Assembly (NCBI GenBank): GCA_050735975.1
Contig: JBOHVS010000393.1
Coordinates: forward strand, 1 to 54,419
Source of the DNA: DATMBL01 sp050735975
GTDB lineage: Bacteria > Desulfobacterota > Binatia > UBA9968
Direction: 5' to 3'
Length of the DNA: 54,419 nt
The position numbers and the translations under genes are program-made. Position 1 is the stretch's first letter, and each line of letters opens with the position of its first letter. Positions 45,960 to 54,410 of the stretch are shown here, one piece after another. The notes below the pieces were generated by a model. That model saw only the letters and a list, made by a program, of their open reading frames with translations, searched no databases and was not told the DNA's origin.

Positions 45960-48058
45960 GCACGCGGTATGTCGTCTCCGGGTGGCGCAAAGCGGCCCTC
46001 GCGCGCCGGACCCTGTTAATCTTTCTCGTTTCGCTTCAGACTTGCGCCGGGGTTTATTCCATCATAAAAACCCTGCCGTATCAGGGCCAGGCTCGCTTTG
46101 AGCTTGGCCTCATCGTACTATTTGCCGTTTTATTCTCCTGGATATCACTCGGTTTCTGGACGGCGCTCGCCGGCTTCATCCTTAGGTGGCGCCGGCAGGA
46201 CCGGTTTGATCTGGCCGAATCACCTAGCGGCGCTTTTGCCGGCGAGTCTGCTCTAACCACACGAACCGCTATTCTCATGCCGATCTACAACGAGGACGTT
46301 AAACCCGCGTTTGCCGGTGTGCGCGCCACCTATGCTTCGTTGCGTAAAACCGGCCAGCTCCAATCTTTCGATTTTTTTATCCTTAGCGATACCAACGATC
46401 CGAACAAGTGGATCGAAGAGGAAATGGCATGGACCGAGCTGTGCCAAGCCGCCGAAGGCTACGATCGGATCTATTATCGGCATCGACGCCAGAACATCAG
46501 GCGCAAGAGCGGCAACATTGCGGATTTTTGCCGCCGGTGGGGCGCAAATTATGATTACATGATCGTTCTGGACGCCGATAGCGTTATGGAGGGTGACGCT
46601 ATTGTGCGTCTGGTTCGCATGATGGATCATCGCCCGCGAGCGGGTCTCATTCAGACTGTTTCTCTCGCCGTCAATCAGTCATCTCTCTTCGGCCGAATCC
46701 AGCAATTTGCCAACCAGGTTTATACGCCGGTGTTCGCGGCGGGCATGCACTTCTGGAGCTTGGGAGAAAGTCCGTACTGGGGGCACAACGCGATCGTTCG
46801 CGTCGCGCCCTTCATGGAGCATTGCGCGCTTCCCCGGCTTTCCGGGAGCGGGCCTCTGGGCGGCGAGATCTTGAGCCATGATTTCGTCGAGGCAGCGCTC
46901 CTAGGCCGGGCTGGTTGGGAGGTTTGGCTGGCTTATGGTCTTTCGGGAAGCTACGAGGAAACGCCGCCCACATTGTATGATGAATTGAAGCGGGATCAAC
47001 GATGGTGCCAGGGTAATTTGCAGCATGCACGCTTGCTCCCGGCCCGGGGCATACGACCGGGGCACCGGGCGGTTTTTCTGACCGGCATTTTGACCTACGT
47101 TTCGGCTCTCCTGTGGCTCGTCTTTCTGTGTTTGACCACCGCGGAACTGGCGCTGCAATCTCTTTTTGAACCTGACTACTTTTCCAATGGACCGAGCCTT
47201 TTTCCGATCTGGCCGAGATGGCATCCCGAAGTGGCCGTTGCCCTGTTGGGCACGACATTTTTCATGTTGTTCGTTCCGAAATTTCTCGCCTTGGCGTTGA
47301 TCCTTAAGAACGGCGAGCAAAAGTCATTTGGCGGCTTCGGGCCTCTCTGCGCGAGCGTAGTCATCGAGGCTCTCATATCGGCTATTTTGGCGCCTATCCG
47401 AATGATGTTTCATAGCCGCTTTGTTTTGACGACGTTTATGGGACGATCCATTCGCTGGATCGCGCAGCGCCGCGGCGAAGGACAAATCGGCTTTGTCGAT
47501 GCCGTTCATCAGCAAGGTTGGGTCACAGTGATTGCGATCGCTTGGGCGGCAGGCGTCTACTGGGTCAATCCCTTGGCGCTCTGGTTGTTTGCGCCGGTGT
47601 TCGTCGGCTCGATCCTGGCAATTCCCCTGACTGTTTATTCGAGCCGCCGAAGCTTGGGTCTAGCATCACGGAACTGCAAACTTTTTCTTATACCGCAAGA
47701 ATTGCACCGGGGAGAAGGCATTGTGCGCCATAAGCAAGCTCTTTTAGACCAAGCCGAAGAGCGGTTGCACATGTCCGGCCCAACACCCGAGGCGTTCGAG
47801 CGAGCGATTTTTGAGCCTTACACCAACACCGTTCATGTCGCGCTTTTAGGCAAACGCCGGCCCCGAGCGTCGTCACAATCTATGCAACTCCAAAGAAAGC
47901 TGCTGAGCGACGGGATAGACAGCCTGACCAGCGCAGAAAAGAAGCGCCTTTTATTAAACGGAAGCGCGCTGGCCGAGCTTCATCTCAAGGTTTGGGACCT
48001 GGACCCAATAGTGCAAGGACCCTCAAAGCCCGGATCCACATCGAATCGACCGGAGTAA
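45956..48058 (+). CDS. opgH: Glucan biosynthesis glucosyltransferase OpgH (membrane and catalytic part)
   Basis: Inner-membrane glycosyltransferase family 2 enzyme that builds beta-1,2-glucan backbones from UDP-glucose. 700 residues, compared with 847 in E. coli, because the cytosolic N-terminal domain lies in the preceding gene. Membrane helices are near residues 15-35 and 45-70, and again from about 370 onward. The catalytic region has ILMPIYNEDV, RRKSGNIADFCRRWG, VLDADS (DxD), LSHDFVEAALLGRAGWEVWLAY and the RDQRWCQGN motif. It ends ELHLKVWDLDP, as in known OpgH. The start ATG overlaps the preceding stop. Confidence 0.95.
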   Translation: MSTRYVVSGWRKAALARRTLLIFLVSLQTCAGVYSIIKTLPYQGQARFELGLIVLFAVLFSWISLGFWTALAGFILRWRRQDRFDLAESPSGAFAGESALTTRTAILMPIYNEDVKPAFAGVRATYASLRKTGQLQSFDFFILSDTNDPNKWIEEEMAWTELCQAAEGYDRIYYRHRRQNIRRKSGNIADFCRRWGANYDYMIVLDADSVMEGDAIVRLVRMMDHRPRAGLIQTVSLAVNQSSLFGRIQQFANQVYTPVFAAGMHFWSLGESPYWGHNAIVRVAPFMEHCALPRLSGSGPLGGEILSHDFVEAALLGRAGWEVWLAYGLSGSYEETPPTLYDELKRDQRWCQGNLQHARLLPARGIRPGHRAVFLTGILTYVSALLWLVFLCLTTAELALQSLFEPDYFSNGPSLFPIWPRWHPEVAVALLGTTFFMLFVPKFLALALILKNGEQKSFGGFGPLCASVVIEALISAILAPIRMMFHSRFVLTTFMGRSIRWIAQRRGEGQIGFVDAVHQQGWVTVIAIAWAAGVYWVNPLALWLFAPVFVGSILAIPLTVYSSRRSLGLASRNCKLFLIPQELHRGEGIVRHKQALLDQAEERLHMSGPTPEAFERAIFEPYTNTVHVALLGKRRPRASSQSMQLQRKLLSDGIDSLTSAEKKRLLLNGSALAELHLKVWDLDPIVQGPSKPGSTSNRPE

Positions 48059-48180
48059 ACATCGGCGAAGGTTTGCCTGGAGCTGCCGGATCGCAGTTTT
48101 TACGATCTACCGAGGGGAAATTTAAGTGCCGAACGGAAGCAGGTCCGTAGCGGCCCGGAGGTAGGTCGACCGAAAAGGAA

Positions 48181-48576
48181 TTAACGGCCGTAGACTGCAA
48201 CCGTCGCTTTACCTTCGCGCCGGTTGGGGCTGTGATAATCGAAATCGATGCTCTTAATAGTCCTACGCTCACCGGGAAGATCGATGACGCGGCTCTTCGA
48301 TTTTTCGTCGAACCGGTGCTTCAGGTCCGGCCGGAAGGTTTCGTCATTGCCGAAGGTTACGACCATCTTTCGTATTTCGATCGATGCGCCGCTCACTCGA
48401 ATCTGCAGCTGCTTGAATCTTCCGTCACGCCGCCCTACATTAATCCGGTCGCGGTCGCGCTGAAAGTTTACCTCTTGACGACCTAGCAACTCCCACCTGG
48501 GTCCCTCAGCAGCGCCTGCGAGCGCGGCCAACACGACCAAAAGCGACGGAACCGCCAATAGCGCATACCGCTTCAT
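48181..48576 (-). CDS. Small secreted protein, possibly DUF2541-like
   Basis: 131 residues from ATG 48576, which follows AGGAGGTG. An in-frame GTG within that site is not the start. A signal peptide covers about residues 1-22 (ALLAVPSLLVVLAALAGAAE). The mature part is probably all beta: WELLGRQEVNFQRDRDRINVG, LQIRVSGASIEIRKMVVTFGN, RTIKSIDFDYHSPNRREGKATVAVYGR. The strand order resembles DUF2541 (E. coli YaaI), but this is only a weak match by eye. It is convergent with opgH. Confidence 0.7.
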   Translation of the reverse strand: MKRYALLAVPSLLVVLAALAGAAEGPRWELLGRQEVNFQRDRDRINVGRRDGRFKQLQIRVSGASIEIRKMVVTFGNDETFRPDLKHRFDEKSKSRVIDLPGERRTIKSIDFDYHSPNRREGKATVAVYGR

Positions 48577-48660
48577 AGCCACCTCCTGTTAAGGTGTAAG
48601 CCGGATGTTATGCAGTTCAGCACGGATTTATGCTATGGCTGAAGACAAGCGCAAACTTAT

Positions 48661-48695
48661 ACAAATGGGACGCCGTTTCCCGGCGTCCCATTTGT
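48661..48695. terminator. Perfect 15-bp hairpin, likely terminator
   Basis: ACAAATGGGACGCCG (48661-48675) and its exact complement (48681-48695) enclose a 5-base loop. It lies 24 bases past the stop of the small secreted protein gene (minus strand) and before the upstream region of the 48181-48576 gene, so it should end transcription of the former. Both sides lack a clean U-tract. Confidence 0.7.
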
Positions 48696-48718
48696 CGGTG
48701 GCTATATATCGGCAAGCG

Positions 48719-49000
48719 TTATTTTGCTACTTTTATGGTTTTGGCTTCGCCTTTGCTGTGGTCCACCGTGACCTTCTGCCCTGCCTTGAGATCAGAGCGG
48801 CTTTTAACCCCGTCGATGCTCGTACGGCTGCCGCTGATCTTAACGTTGACCTCCTTGCCGTCCTTTGTTTTAACCGTGATTTCACGACCTTCGTTCTCAA
48901 CTTTTGAGATCGTGCCCTTTACCTCGTCGGCAAGAACGGTCCCCGTCAGGGACGACGTCAACAGCGCGACTGCAAACAAACCCAGTATCTTACGAAACAT
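48719..49000 (-). CDS. Small secreted beta protein, DUF5666-like
   Basis: 93 residues from ATG 49000, seven bases after GAGGAGGTG. An in-frame GTG inside this site is excluded. Signal peptide about 1-24 (ILGLFAVALLTSSLTGTVLA). Mature part: DEVKGTISKVENEGREITVKTKDGKEVNVKISGSRTSI then DLKAGQKVTVDHSKGEAKTIKVAK. The plan (short strand, control of a charged loop, strand with KAGQKV) is like OB-type DUF5666 domains and like the lipoprotein at 23761-24207. Function unknown. A strong ribosome binding site and a hairpin terminator suggest high expression. Confidence 0.78.
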   Translation of the reverse strand: MFRKILGLFAVALLTSSLTGTVLADEVKGTISKVENEGREITVKTKDGKEVNVKISGSRTSIDGVKSRSDLKAGQKVTVDHSKGEAKTIKVAK

Positions 49001-49158
49001 AGTTATCACCTCCTCTCTTTCCTAGGCATTTGGACTTACCGTTGGCGAAACCTATCGCATTCTGGCTATTTGTCAAGACCTTCGTTGTAGCCTCAGGAAC
49101 GGCACAGTTGTCGGTGTAATAGAGCCCCGCGCACTTGAGCGCCGGTGTGAATCTTCTG

Positions 49159-49620
49159 CTACTCACGAATCTGGACGATCACTTCCGTTTCTACCGGCGC
49201 TTCCTTGCTGAGAGAAGCGACGCCGACCGCCGCGCGCGCATGTTGGCCCCTCTCGCCCCAGAGCTGAACCAGCAAGTCGGACTCGCCGTTGACGACCTTC
49301 GGCATATCCGTGAATCCCGGCGCTACGTTCACGTACCCAAGTACCTTCACGATCCGCTCGACTCTGTCCAAATCGCCAAGGGCCGCCTTGATGATCGCAA
49401 GATGATTGAGGGCACAACTGCGCGCCATCTCGTAGGCCTGCTCGAAGGTGACCTCGTCTCCGACCTTGCCTGAATATTTCAGTTCCCCGTTGATGCGGCC
49501 GATGTTGCCGCCGACAAACAAAAGACTACCCACACGCACGCAACCGATATAGTTCGCCCCCGGCACCGGCGGATCGGGCAGCTCCAATCCCATCGCCCGT
49601 AGTTTATGCTCTATTTCCAC
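49159..49620 (-). CDS. RidA/YjgF-family protein (YjgF_endoribonc subfamily)
   Basis: 153 residues. The sequence pattern (LRAMGLELPDPPVPGANYIG, GNIGRINGELKYSGKVG, ARSCALNHLAIIKAALGDLDRVERIVKVLGYVN, GERGQHARAAVGVASLSKEAPVETEVIVQI) fits the longer YjgF_endoribonc subgroup. The Arg of the HAR motif is where RidA binds its imine substrate. RidA proteins hydrolyse reactive imine/enamine intermediates. It follows an ornithine-cyclodeaminase-like gene after 37 bases, which suggests joint handling of imines (inference). Confidence 0.92.
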   Translation of the reverse strand: MEIEHKLRAMGLELPDPPVPGANYIGCVRVGSLLFVGGNIGRINGELKYSGKVGDEVTFEQAYEMARSCALNHLAIIKAALGDLDRVERIVKVLGYVNVAPGFTDMPKVVNGESDLLVQLWGERGQHARAAVGVASLSKEAPVETEVIVQIRE

Positions 49621-49657
49621 GCTAGCTCCTCAACCGAGCCAGGCAGTAATCCAGCCT

Positions 49658-50758
49658 TCACGGATGCACGCTCTCCAAAAACCACTCAGTGGGAATCTCG
49701 CGACCTACGCCGCGATTTTTTGCCTGATGGAAAACCGCTGCGCCTACTGCAGCAAACTGAAGGCCTATGCCGATGTTGTTGAGAAAACATGTGGACTCTT
49801 CCGCGCCGGCTCGACCCTGGGCTCGTCCCGTTATCAGGTCCCTGAGCTCGGGAGCGGCGAGCCAAAACGGCTCCTCGGGGGCTGCGCCGGCGGCGTGAGG
49901 GCCCTTTCGAATAATGTCGATCGCATCGTGAGCTTCGATCCCATTGTCGCCAAACCCCGCGATAAAGTTTTCCGGGGCGTGCTTGCGGGAATGGATGATC
50001 AGCCGGTCTACCTTTCGTATCGTCTCTTCCCCGAGTTCGGGAACCCGCACGCAAGTCAAATGGACACCCGGGGTGATCCACTCAGAACTCACGACTCGCG
50101 TTAAAGAGTTCGTCGTCGTCGCAATAATGTCCGCATCCCCAACGGCTTCTTCGGGACTGTCCACCGGCCGTACCTCGGCCGCCACTTTTTGCGCCATTTC
50201 GCCGGCGAATGCTTCCCGATTCTTCTTAGTGGGGCTGTACACGTTCACTCTCTCGATGTTTCGCACGGCGCACATCGCCGGCAAATGGCTCCCCGCCTGC
50301 CAGCCGGAGCCGAAGATGGCCAGTGTACGCGCGTCCTCGCGCGCGAGATAGCGAGCCGCCAAAGCGCTGCTGGAGGCGACGCGCATTCTCTGCACAACGC
50401 CGTCCGGAAACATTGCCAGGGGTTCGCCGTTGATCGTCGAGAATAACATCACCAACCCAACGTATTTGTCCCCCGGAGCGGCAGGCACCTTGGTCTTGAT
50501 TATCCTGCTTCCTTGCTGTTGCCACCGGATCACATCGGAATTGATGCGCATCGCGACGATCGGCGGATCAACGAGTCCCGCCTCCATCGATTTGAAAGCA
50601 TAAACTCCCGCCTCGTGGGTTGAAGGCAGAACCAAATCGGTCCGTGGCCGGTTGATTGCTTTGCCTTCGTCCCAGCTCTTGTAGGCCCGCTCCAAAGCTT
50701 CAATACAACTTTCGATAGATAAAAAAGACTCGATTTCTTCGTTACTCAATATTAGCAT
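49658..50758 (-). CDS. Ornithine cyclodeaminase/mu-crystallin family protein
   Basis: 366 residues. NAD(P)-binding Rossmann region: TLAIFGSGWQAGSHLPAMCAVRNIERVNVYSPTKKNREAFA, with GSG at about residue 145-150. VQRMRVASSSALAARYLARED precedes it and DIIATTTNSLTRVVSSEWITPGVHLTCV follows, as in the family. Members include ornithine cyclodeaminase, alanine dehydrogenase and ketimine reductase, and which one this is cannot be told. It is upstream of, and likely transcribed with, the RidA-like gene. Confidence 0.92.
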   Translation of the reverse strand: MLILSNEEIESFLSIESCIEALERAYKSWDEGKAINRPRTDLVLPSTHEAGVYAFKSMEAGLVDPPIVAMRINSDVIRWQQQGSRIIKTKVPAAPGDKYVGLVMLFSTINGEPLAMFPDGVVQRMRVASSSALAARYLAREDARTLAIFGSGWQAGSHLPAMCAVRNIERVNVYSPTKKNREAFAGEMAQKVAAEVRPVDSPEEAVGDADIIATTTNSLTRVVSSEWITPGVHLTCVRVPELGEETIRKVDRLIIHSRKHAPENFIAGFGDNGIEAHDAIDIIRKGPHAAGAAPEEPFWLAAPELRDLITGRAQGRAGAEESTCFLNNIGIGLQFAAVGAAVFHQAKNRGVGREIPTEWFLESVHP

Positions 50759-50968
50759 CCTGGTGGCATATCAACGCGGCGGATCAACGTCAAGCATGCT
50801 GGTTGCGGGCTTGGTGCCACCGTTGCGCCACGGTTCTTGACAACGAATTTACTTTAGGGGATGCAGACATAGGGGCTTGAGGCTGAAGGCGCATCGGCGC
50901 CCAGCTGCACCCCCTCCAGGGGTTTCAATTGGGGGAGACGTCTAACCTAAGAAGCCCCCTGGACTCTC

Positions 50969-50974
50969 TATAAT
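50969..50974 (+). promoter_or_regulatory. Possible -10 element of the sigma54-activator gene
   Basis: A perfect TATAAT lies 26 bases before the ATG at 51001. No matching -35 hexamer is seen 16-18 bases upstream (around CCTAAG), so the promoter would be -10 dependent. A TTGACA lies farther up at 50837-50842 without a good -10. Confidence 0.3.
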
Positions 50975-51000
50975 GGGATCTGATAAGAGATAAGTCCGCT

Positions 51001-52365
51001 ATGGCAAAGGTACTGGTAATCGAAGATACCGGCTACGTCGAGACGCTGCTCAAAACCCGCTTCGCCGCGGAGTGTATCTCAGTGGATGCCATGCCGGTCA
51101 TTGGGGGAGATATAGAAAAACTCGCCGGCTATGACGTTCTGATCTGGAATGCCGCCGGATCGAGAACGGAACAATCCAAAGCTCTTGAGCTGCTTGATTC
51201 ACTGACTAAAGACTCAGGCAGGACGTACATTATTGTCGTGACCGATCAGCAAGGCGGTTTCCTTCCCCTGGATCGCCTCAAAACCTACGCGCACCGAACC
51301 GTCACGCGACCCGTGGACGGAGATGAGATTTGCGCGCTCGTTAGCGAAGCCGCGCATCAACAAGCCTCAAGGAACCGAAGCGGCGGTAATGGCGAAGCGC
51401 CCATTCCGGCGGAGTTCGAGGGCATGCTGGGAATCAGCTTGCCGATGCGGGAGGTTTTTCAAAGAACCCTCGAGGCGGCATCGGAGGACATATCCGTACT
51501 AATCACCGGTGAAACGGGCACCGGCAAGGATATGGTCGCATCGGCCATACACAAAAGAAGCAAGCGAAAAAATGGGCCTTACGTCGCTGTCAATACCGGC
51601 GCGATGGCACCGGAATTGATCGCGACTGAACTGTTTGGCCACGAGAGAGGCGCCTACACGGGCGCTTTCGAGACCACCAAAGGTCGTTTCGAAGAAGCCG
51701 ACTCCGGGACGATTTTCCTCGATGAAATCAGCACTATCAGTGAGAAGGCGCAAGTTAGCCTGCTGCGGGTTCTAGAAACAAAAACCTTTCGACGAGTCGG
51801 AGGAGAGAAAGACACCTCTGTCGACGTTCGGGTCGTAGCGGCGACTAATGAGAATCTCGAAGAGGCGGTCAAACAGAGGAGATTCCGAGAAGACCTTTTC
51901 TACCGTCTTGAGGTGTTTCACATTCATGTGCCGGCTCTGCGGGAGCGCCCGGGAGGCGTAACACTCTTGACCAATTATTTCGTGCCGCATTTTAATGCCG
52001 TGTATAAGAAACGAGTGCGTAGCGTCGCCCCGGACACCTGGCGCTGCCTTAGGAGTTACGCCTGGCCGGGCAACGTCCGCGAATTGAAGAACGTTATTCA
52101 ACGCGCTGTGTTGATGGCCAAAGCAGAAGAGCTGGCGCCAGATCTGCTCCCGGTCAGAATTAGAGCCGCAAGCCCGCTTGAAACAAATCTCCCGCCACAC
52201 AACTTTCCGATTCATGCGGGCATGACCATTGATGCTGTGGAGAAAAAATTCATCCTCATGACCCTTGCCGCAACTCAAGGAAACAAGAAGGAAGCGGCCC
52301 AGAAGCTCGGCATCAGCCGCCGGGCCCTTTACGACAAATTAAAAAAACACGGCTACTGCACGTAA
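51001..52365 (+). CDS. Sigma54-dependent transcription activator with degenerate receiver
   Basis: 454 residues. Receiver-like region 1-115, in which the phospho-Asp position is Asn50 (VLIWNAAGS) and the usual Lys is Arg103 (VTRPVD). AAA+ domain 138-370: Walker A GETGTGKD (170-177), sigma54 loop GAYTGA (217-222; the usual Phe is Tyr), Walker B GTIFLDEI (236-243), arginine finger region RFREDLFYRL. C-terminal Fis-type helix-turn-helix 420-454 (NKKEAAQKLGISRRALYDKLKKHG). It should activate sigma54 promoters by a phosphorylation-independent switch (inference). No partner kinase is adjacent, and a receiver-like gene follows. Confidence 0.93.
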   Translation: MAKVLVIEDTGYVETLLKTRFAAECISVDAMPVIGGDIEKLAGYDVLIWNAAGSRTEQSKALELLDSLTKDSGRTYIIVVTDQQGGFLPLDRLKTYAHRTVTRPVDGDEICALVSEAAHQQASRNRSGGNGEAPIPAEFEGMLGISLPMREVFQRTLEAASEDISVLITGETGTGKDMVASAIHKRSKRKNGPYVAVNTGAMAPELIATELFGHERGAYTGAFETTKGRFEEADSGTIFLDEISTISEKAQVSLLRVLETKTFRRVGGEKDTSVDVRVVAATNENLEEAVKQRRFREDLFYRLEVFHIHVPALRERPGGVTLLTNYFVPHFNAVYKKRVRSVAPDTWRCLRSYAWPGNVRELKNVIQRAVLMAKAEELAPDLLPVRIRAASPLETNLPPHNFPIHAGMTIDAVEKKFILMTLAATQGNKKEAAQKLGISRRALYDKLKKHGYCT

Positions 52366-52428
52366 CCAACAAGCGGTTCCATCCCTCTACCTCGCCGGTC
52401 GATTCGACAGTCAAGCGGCCAAATTTAT

Positions 52429-52448
52429 TCGCCGGTAACACCCGGCGA
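52429..52448 (+). terminator. Hairpin after the sigma54-activator gene
   Basis: TCGCCGG and CCGGCGA pair around a 6-base loop, 64 bases past the stop. The downstream side TCTAGCCCTGTTGTTT is only partly U-rich, so the terminator call is weak. Confidence 0.3.
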
Positions 52449-52637
52449 TCTAGCCCTGTTGTTTGTTGACCTGCCGTCCTCACAATAGCTGTTTCAGATC
52501 TCCTTTCCCTTGATTTGCGCCCGTGACCGGCCCGCCCGTGTAAGATATCCATACACGCCCGACCCTGGCCGTGTGATTTTCCGCACAGCTATAAACTCGC
52601 CTTTTAAATGGCTGCTCAACATTTTTCTTAAAAAATA

Positions 52638-52796
52638 ATGAGTTACACCACATTAGCCCTATTTCTTGCTCTTGGCATCTTCATTGCCTCTCCAACCGAA
52701 CGCTGGCCCTACCCGGAGAGTTGGACCTTACCAGGTGAAGATCTGAAAGCGTTTTGGGGTCAGTCCAGGTCTCGCCGCAAAGAAGGCCTCGCGTAA
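52638..52796 (+). CDS. Possible 52-residue membrane peptide
   Basis: ATG 52638, TAA ends at 52796. The N-terminal hydrophobic segment (YTTLALFLALGIFIAS) is followed by PTERWPYPESWTLPGEDLKAFWG and a basic tail QSRSRRKEGLA. It overlaps the 5' end of the receiver-like gene. No ribosome binding site is clear and no family is known, so it could be non-coding. The small membrane segment next to signalling genes is the only reason to note it. Confidence 0.3.
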   Translation: MSYTTLALFLALGIFIASPTERWPYPESWTLPGEDLKAFWGQSRSRRKEGLA

Positions 52797-53206
52797 CGGA
52801 ACGACAGGCTTTTCGTGTCGGTCATAAGGTGCTGCGTCGGTTCGACAAAACGTTACTGGTTTGTTCGGAAATCTGCGACGCAGTGGAAAAATGCCTCGCC
52901 TTTGCCGGGTGCGTTGTTACAAAAGTCGCTGGCGGAGACGCGGCGGTTTGCAAGATCCGTCGCGAAAACTTTGATACGGCTGTTCTCGTTTCGACCGGCA
53001 GCGAAATGGACCTGATCGAGACGTTTTTCAATCTCAGAGACATCAGCCGTTCAATGGAAATCGTAATTGTCACGGACCGCGCTGATTTCGGTGGAAGCCT
53101 CATTGGCGAAATTACCAGCACGGTTCCCAACACGACAATGATAAATATCCATGGATTGGAGGTTCTGCTCGAAGTGAGCAGGGACAGGGCCGGAAGGAAA
53201 GATTGA
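52754..53206 (+). CDS. Stand-alone receiver-like (pseudo-receiver) protein
   Basis: Up to 150 residues from a TTG at 52754. The true start may be further in, for example the GTG of VLRRFDK, because the first 25 residues look unstructured. From about residue 31 the alternation matches a receiver fold: DKTLLVCSEICDAVEKCLAFAG (strand, helix), CVVTKVAGG, DAAVCKIRRENFDTAVLVSTGSEMD and MEIVIVTDRAD. The acidic pocket and the phospho-Asp are not present (TAVLVSTG). It follows the sigma54 activator, which also has a non-phosphorylatable receiver. No close family is recognised; expression and start need evidence. Confidence 0.6.
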   Translation: MGSVQVSPQRRPRVTERQAFRVGHKVLRRFDKTLLVCSEICDAVEKCLAFAGCVVTKVAGGDAAVCKIRRENFDTAVLVSTGSEMDLIETFFNLRDISRSMEIVIVTDRADFGGSLIGEITSTVPNTTMINIHGLEVLLEVSRDRAGRKD

Positions 53207-53312
53207 ACATCAGCATGAACCCAGAGGACTTGCAGCGCGATCCGGGCGAGTTCCAGGGGATATTTAAATAATCAGGTACAATGTCTGTTCGTAATAAAGG
53301 AGGGAACTAAAT

Positions 53313-54359
53313 ATGAAAGGCAGAATCTGGCTACCAATGGCTCTACTGATCGGCTTTATTATTCTCGCCAGCGCCCCCGTAGCGCTGTCGGCGGAGGAGT
53401 TCTACAAAAGTAAAACTATCCGCTTTGTTGTGGGATTCGCGGCCGGCGGTGGCTACGATCTCGCGGCTCGAATTGTCGGGCGGCATATCGGCAAGCATAT
53501 CCCGGGCAATCCTACCATCGTTGTCGAGAACATGACCGGCGCCGGGAGCCTCATTGCCGCCAACTACACCTACAACAGCGCCAAGCCGGATGGCTTATTC
53601 GTGGGGATCTGGAATAGCGCCTATGTGCTGCGCCAGGCTCTTGGCGATAAGGCCGTTAGACTCGACGCCCGCAAGCTTGGCTGGATCGGCGCTCCAACCA
53701 AGGGGACACCTTATTGCAGCATCATGGCGCATACCGGATTGAAATCACTGAAGGACATAGTCGCCGCCAACCGAGAGCTGAAGATGGGCGCAACCGGACC
53801 TGGCTCCACTTACGACGACATGCCGCAGATATTGAACCGAACTCTGGGGACAAAGTTCAAGGTGATCAGCGGCTATGAAGGAACCGGCACCATTCTCGTG
53901 GCGATGCGCAGAAAGGAAGTGGACGGTGGTTGTTGGACCTGGGAGTCGGCACGGACCACGGCGCGACCTATGCTTGACGCTAAAGGCGACGACAAGCTGA
54001 TCCCGTTTGCCATCCATAGCCCCTACCCGGATCCTGAGGTCAAAGGCCTTCCGATTATTCCAGAGATCATCAAGGATCAAGACAATTTGTCCGCGTATCG
54101 GACGTGGTCCGGAACCTACGAATTTCAGCGTCCCTTCAGCGTTCCGCCGGGGACACCCAAAGAGCGGCTTCAACTCCTGCGCAAAGCTTTTGCCGACACC
54201 ATGAAGGACCCTGAGTTTCTCGCGGACGCAAAAAAATCAAAGTTCGACGAGACTTACGTCTCCGGGGAAGAGATCGAGAAGTATGTGGCTAGCGTCCTCG
54301 CCGTGACTCCCAAAGCGAAGGAGCTTCTGAGCTTTTTGATGGTGAAGCCGAAAAAATAG
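53313..54359 (+). CDS. TctC/Bug-type tripartite tricarboxylate binding protein
   Basis: 348 residues. Sec signal (residues 1-27, LPMALLIGFIILASAPVALSA), then EEFYKSKTIRFVVGFAAGGGYDLAARIVGRHIGKHIPGNPTIVVENMTGAGSLIAANY, the classical opening of Bug proteins with the GGGxD ligand turn. Members bind carboxylates or similar small ligands for TctAB transporters, but many are orphans. AGGAGGG lies 8 bases before the ATG. A second gene starts 51 bases after its stop and could be its partner. Confidence 0.93.
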   Translation: MKGRIWLPMALLIGFIILASAPVALSAEEFYKSKTIRFVVGFAAGGGYDLAARIVGRHIGKHIPGNPTIVVENMTGAGSLIAANYTYNSAKPDGLFVGIWNSAYVLRQALGDKAVRLDARKLGWIGAPTKGTPYCSIMAHTGLKSLKDIVAANRELKMGATGPGSTYDDMPQILNRTLGTKFKVISGYEGTGTILVAMRRKEVDGGCWTWESARTTARPMLDAKGDDKLIPFAIHSPYPDPEVKGLPIIPEIIKDQDNLSAYRTWSGTYEFQRPFSVPPGTPKERLQLLRKAFADTMKDPEFLADAKKSKFDETYVSGEEIEKYVASVLAVTPKAKELLSFLMVKPKK

Positions 54360-54371
54360 GCGGATTGCGGA

Positions 54372-54391
54372 AGCTTGCCGGCAGGCAAGCT
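54372..54391. repeat. Short perfect hairpin between TctC-type gene and next gene
   Basis: AGCTTGCC and GGCAAGCT pair around GGCA. There is no U-tract, so a pause or stabilising structure rather than a terminator is more likely. Confidence 0.35.
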
Positions 54392-54410
54392 CATCGTCAG
54401 GAGGAGCTTT

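Noticed and set aside
50837..50860. TTGACA promoter in front of the sigma54-activator gene
   Set aside because: The matching -10 position reads GATGCA, so there is no usable pair. The TATAAT at 50969 is the better candidate.
52555..52600. Sigma54 (-24/-12) promoter before the small membrane peptide
   Set aside because: A TGGCCGTG is present, but no GC follows at the required spacing.
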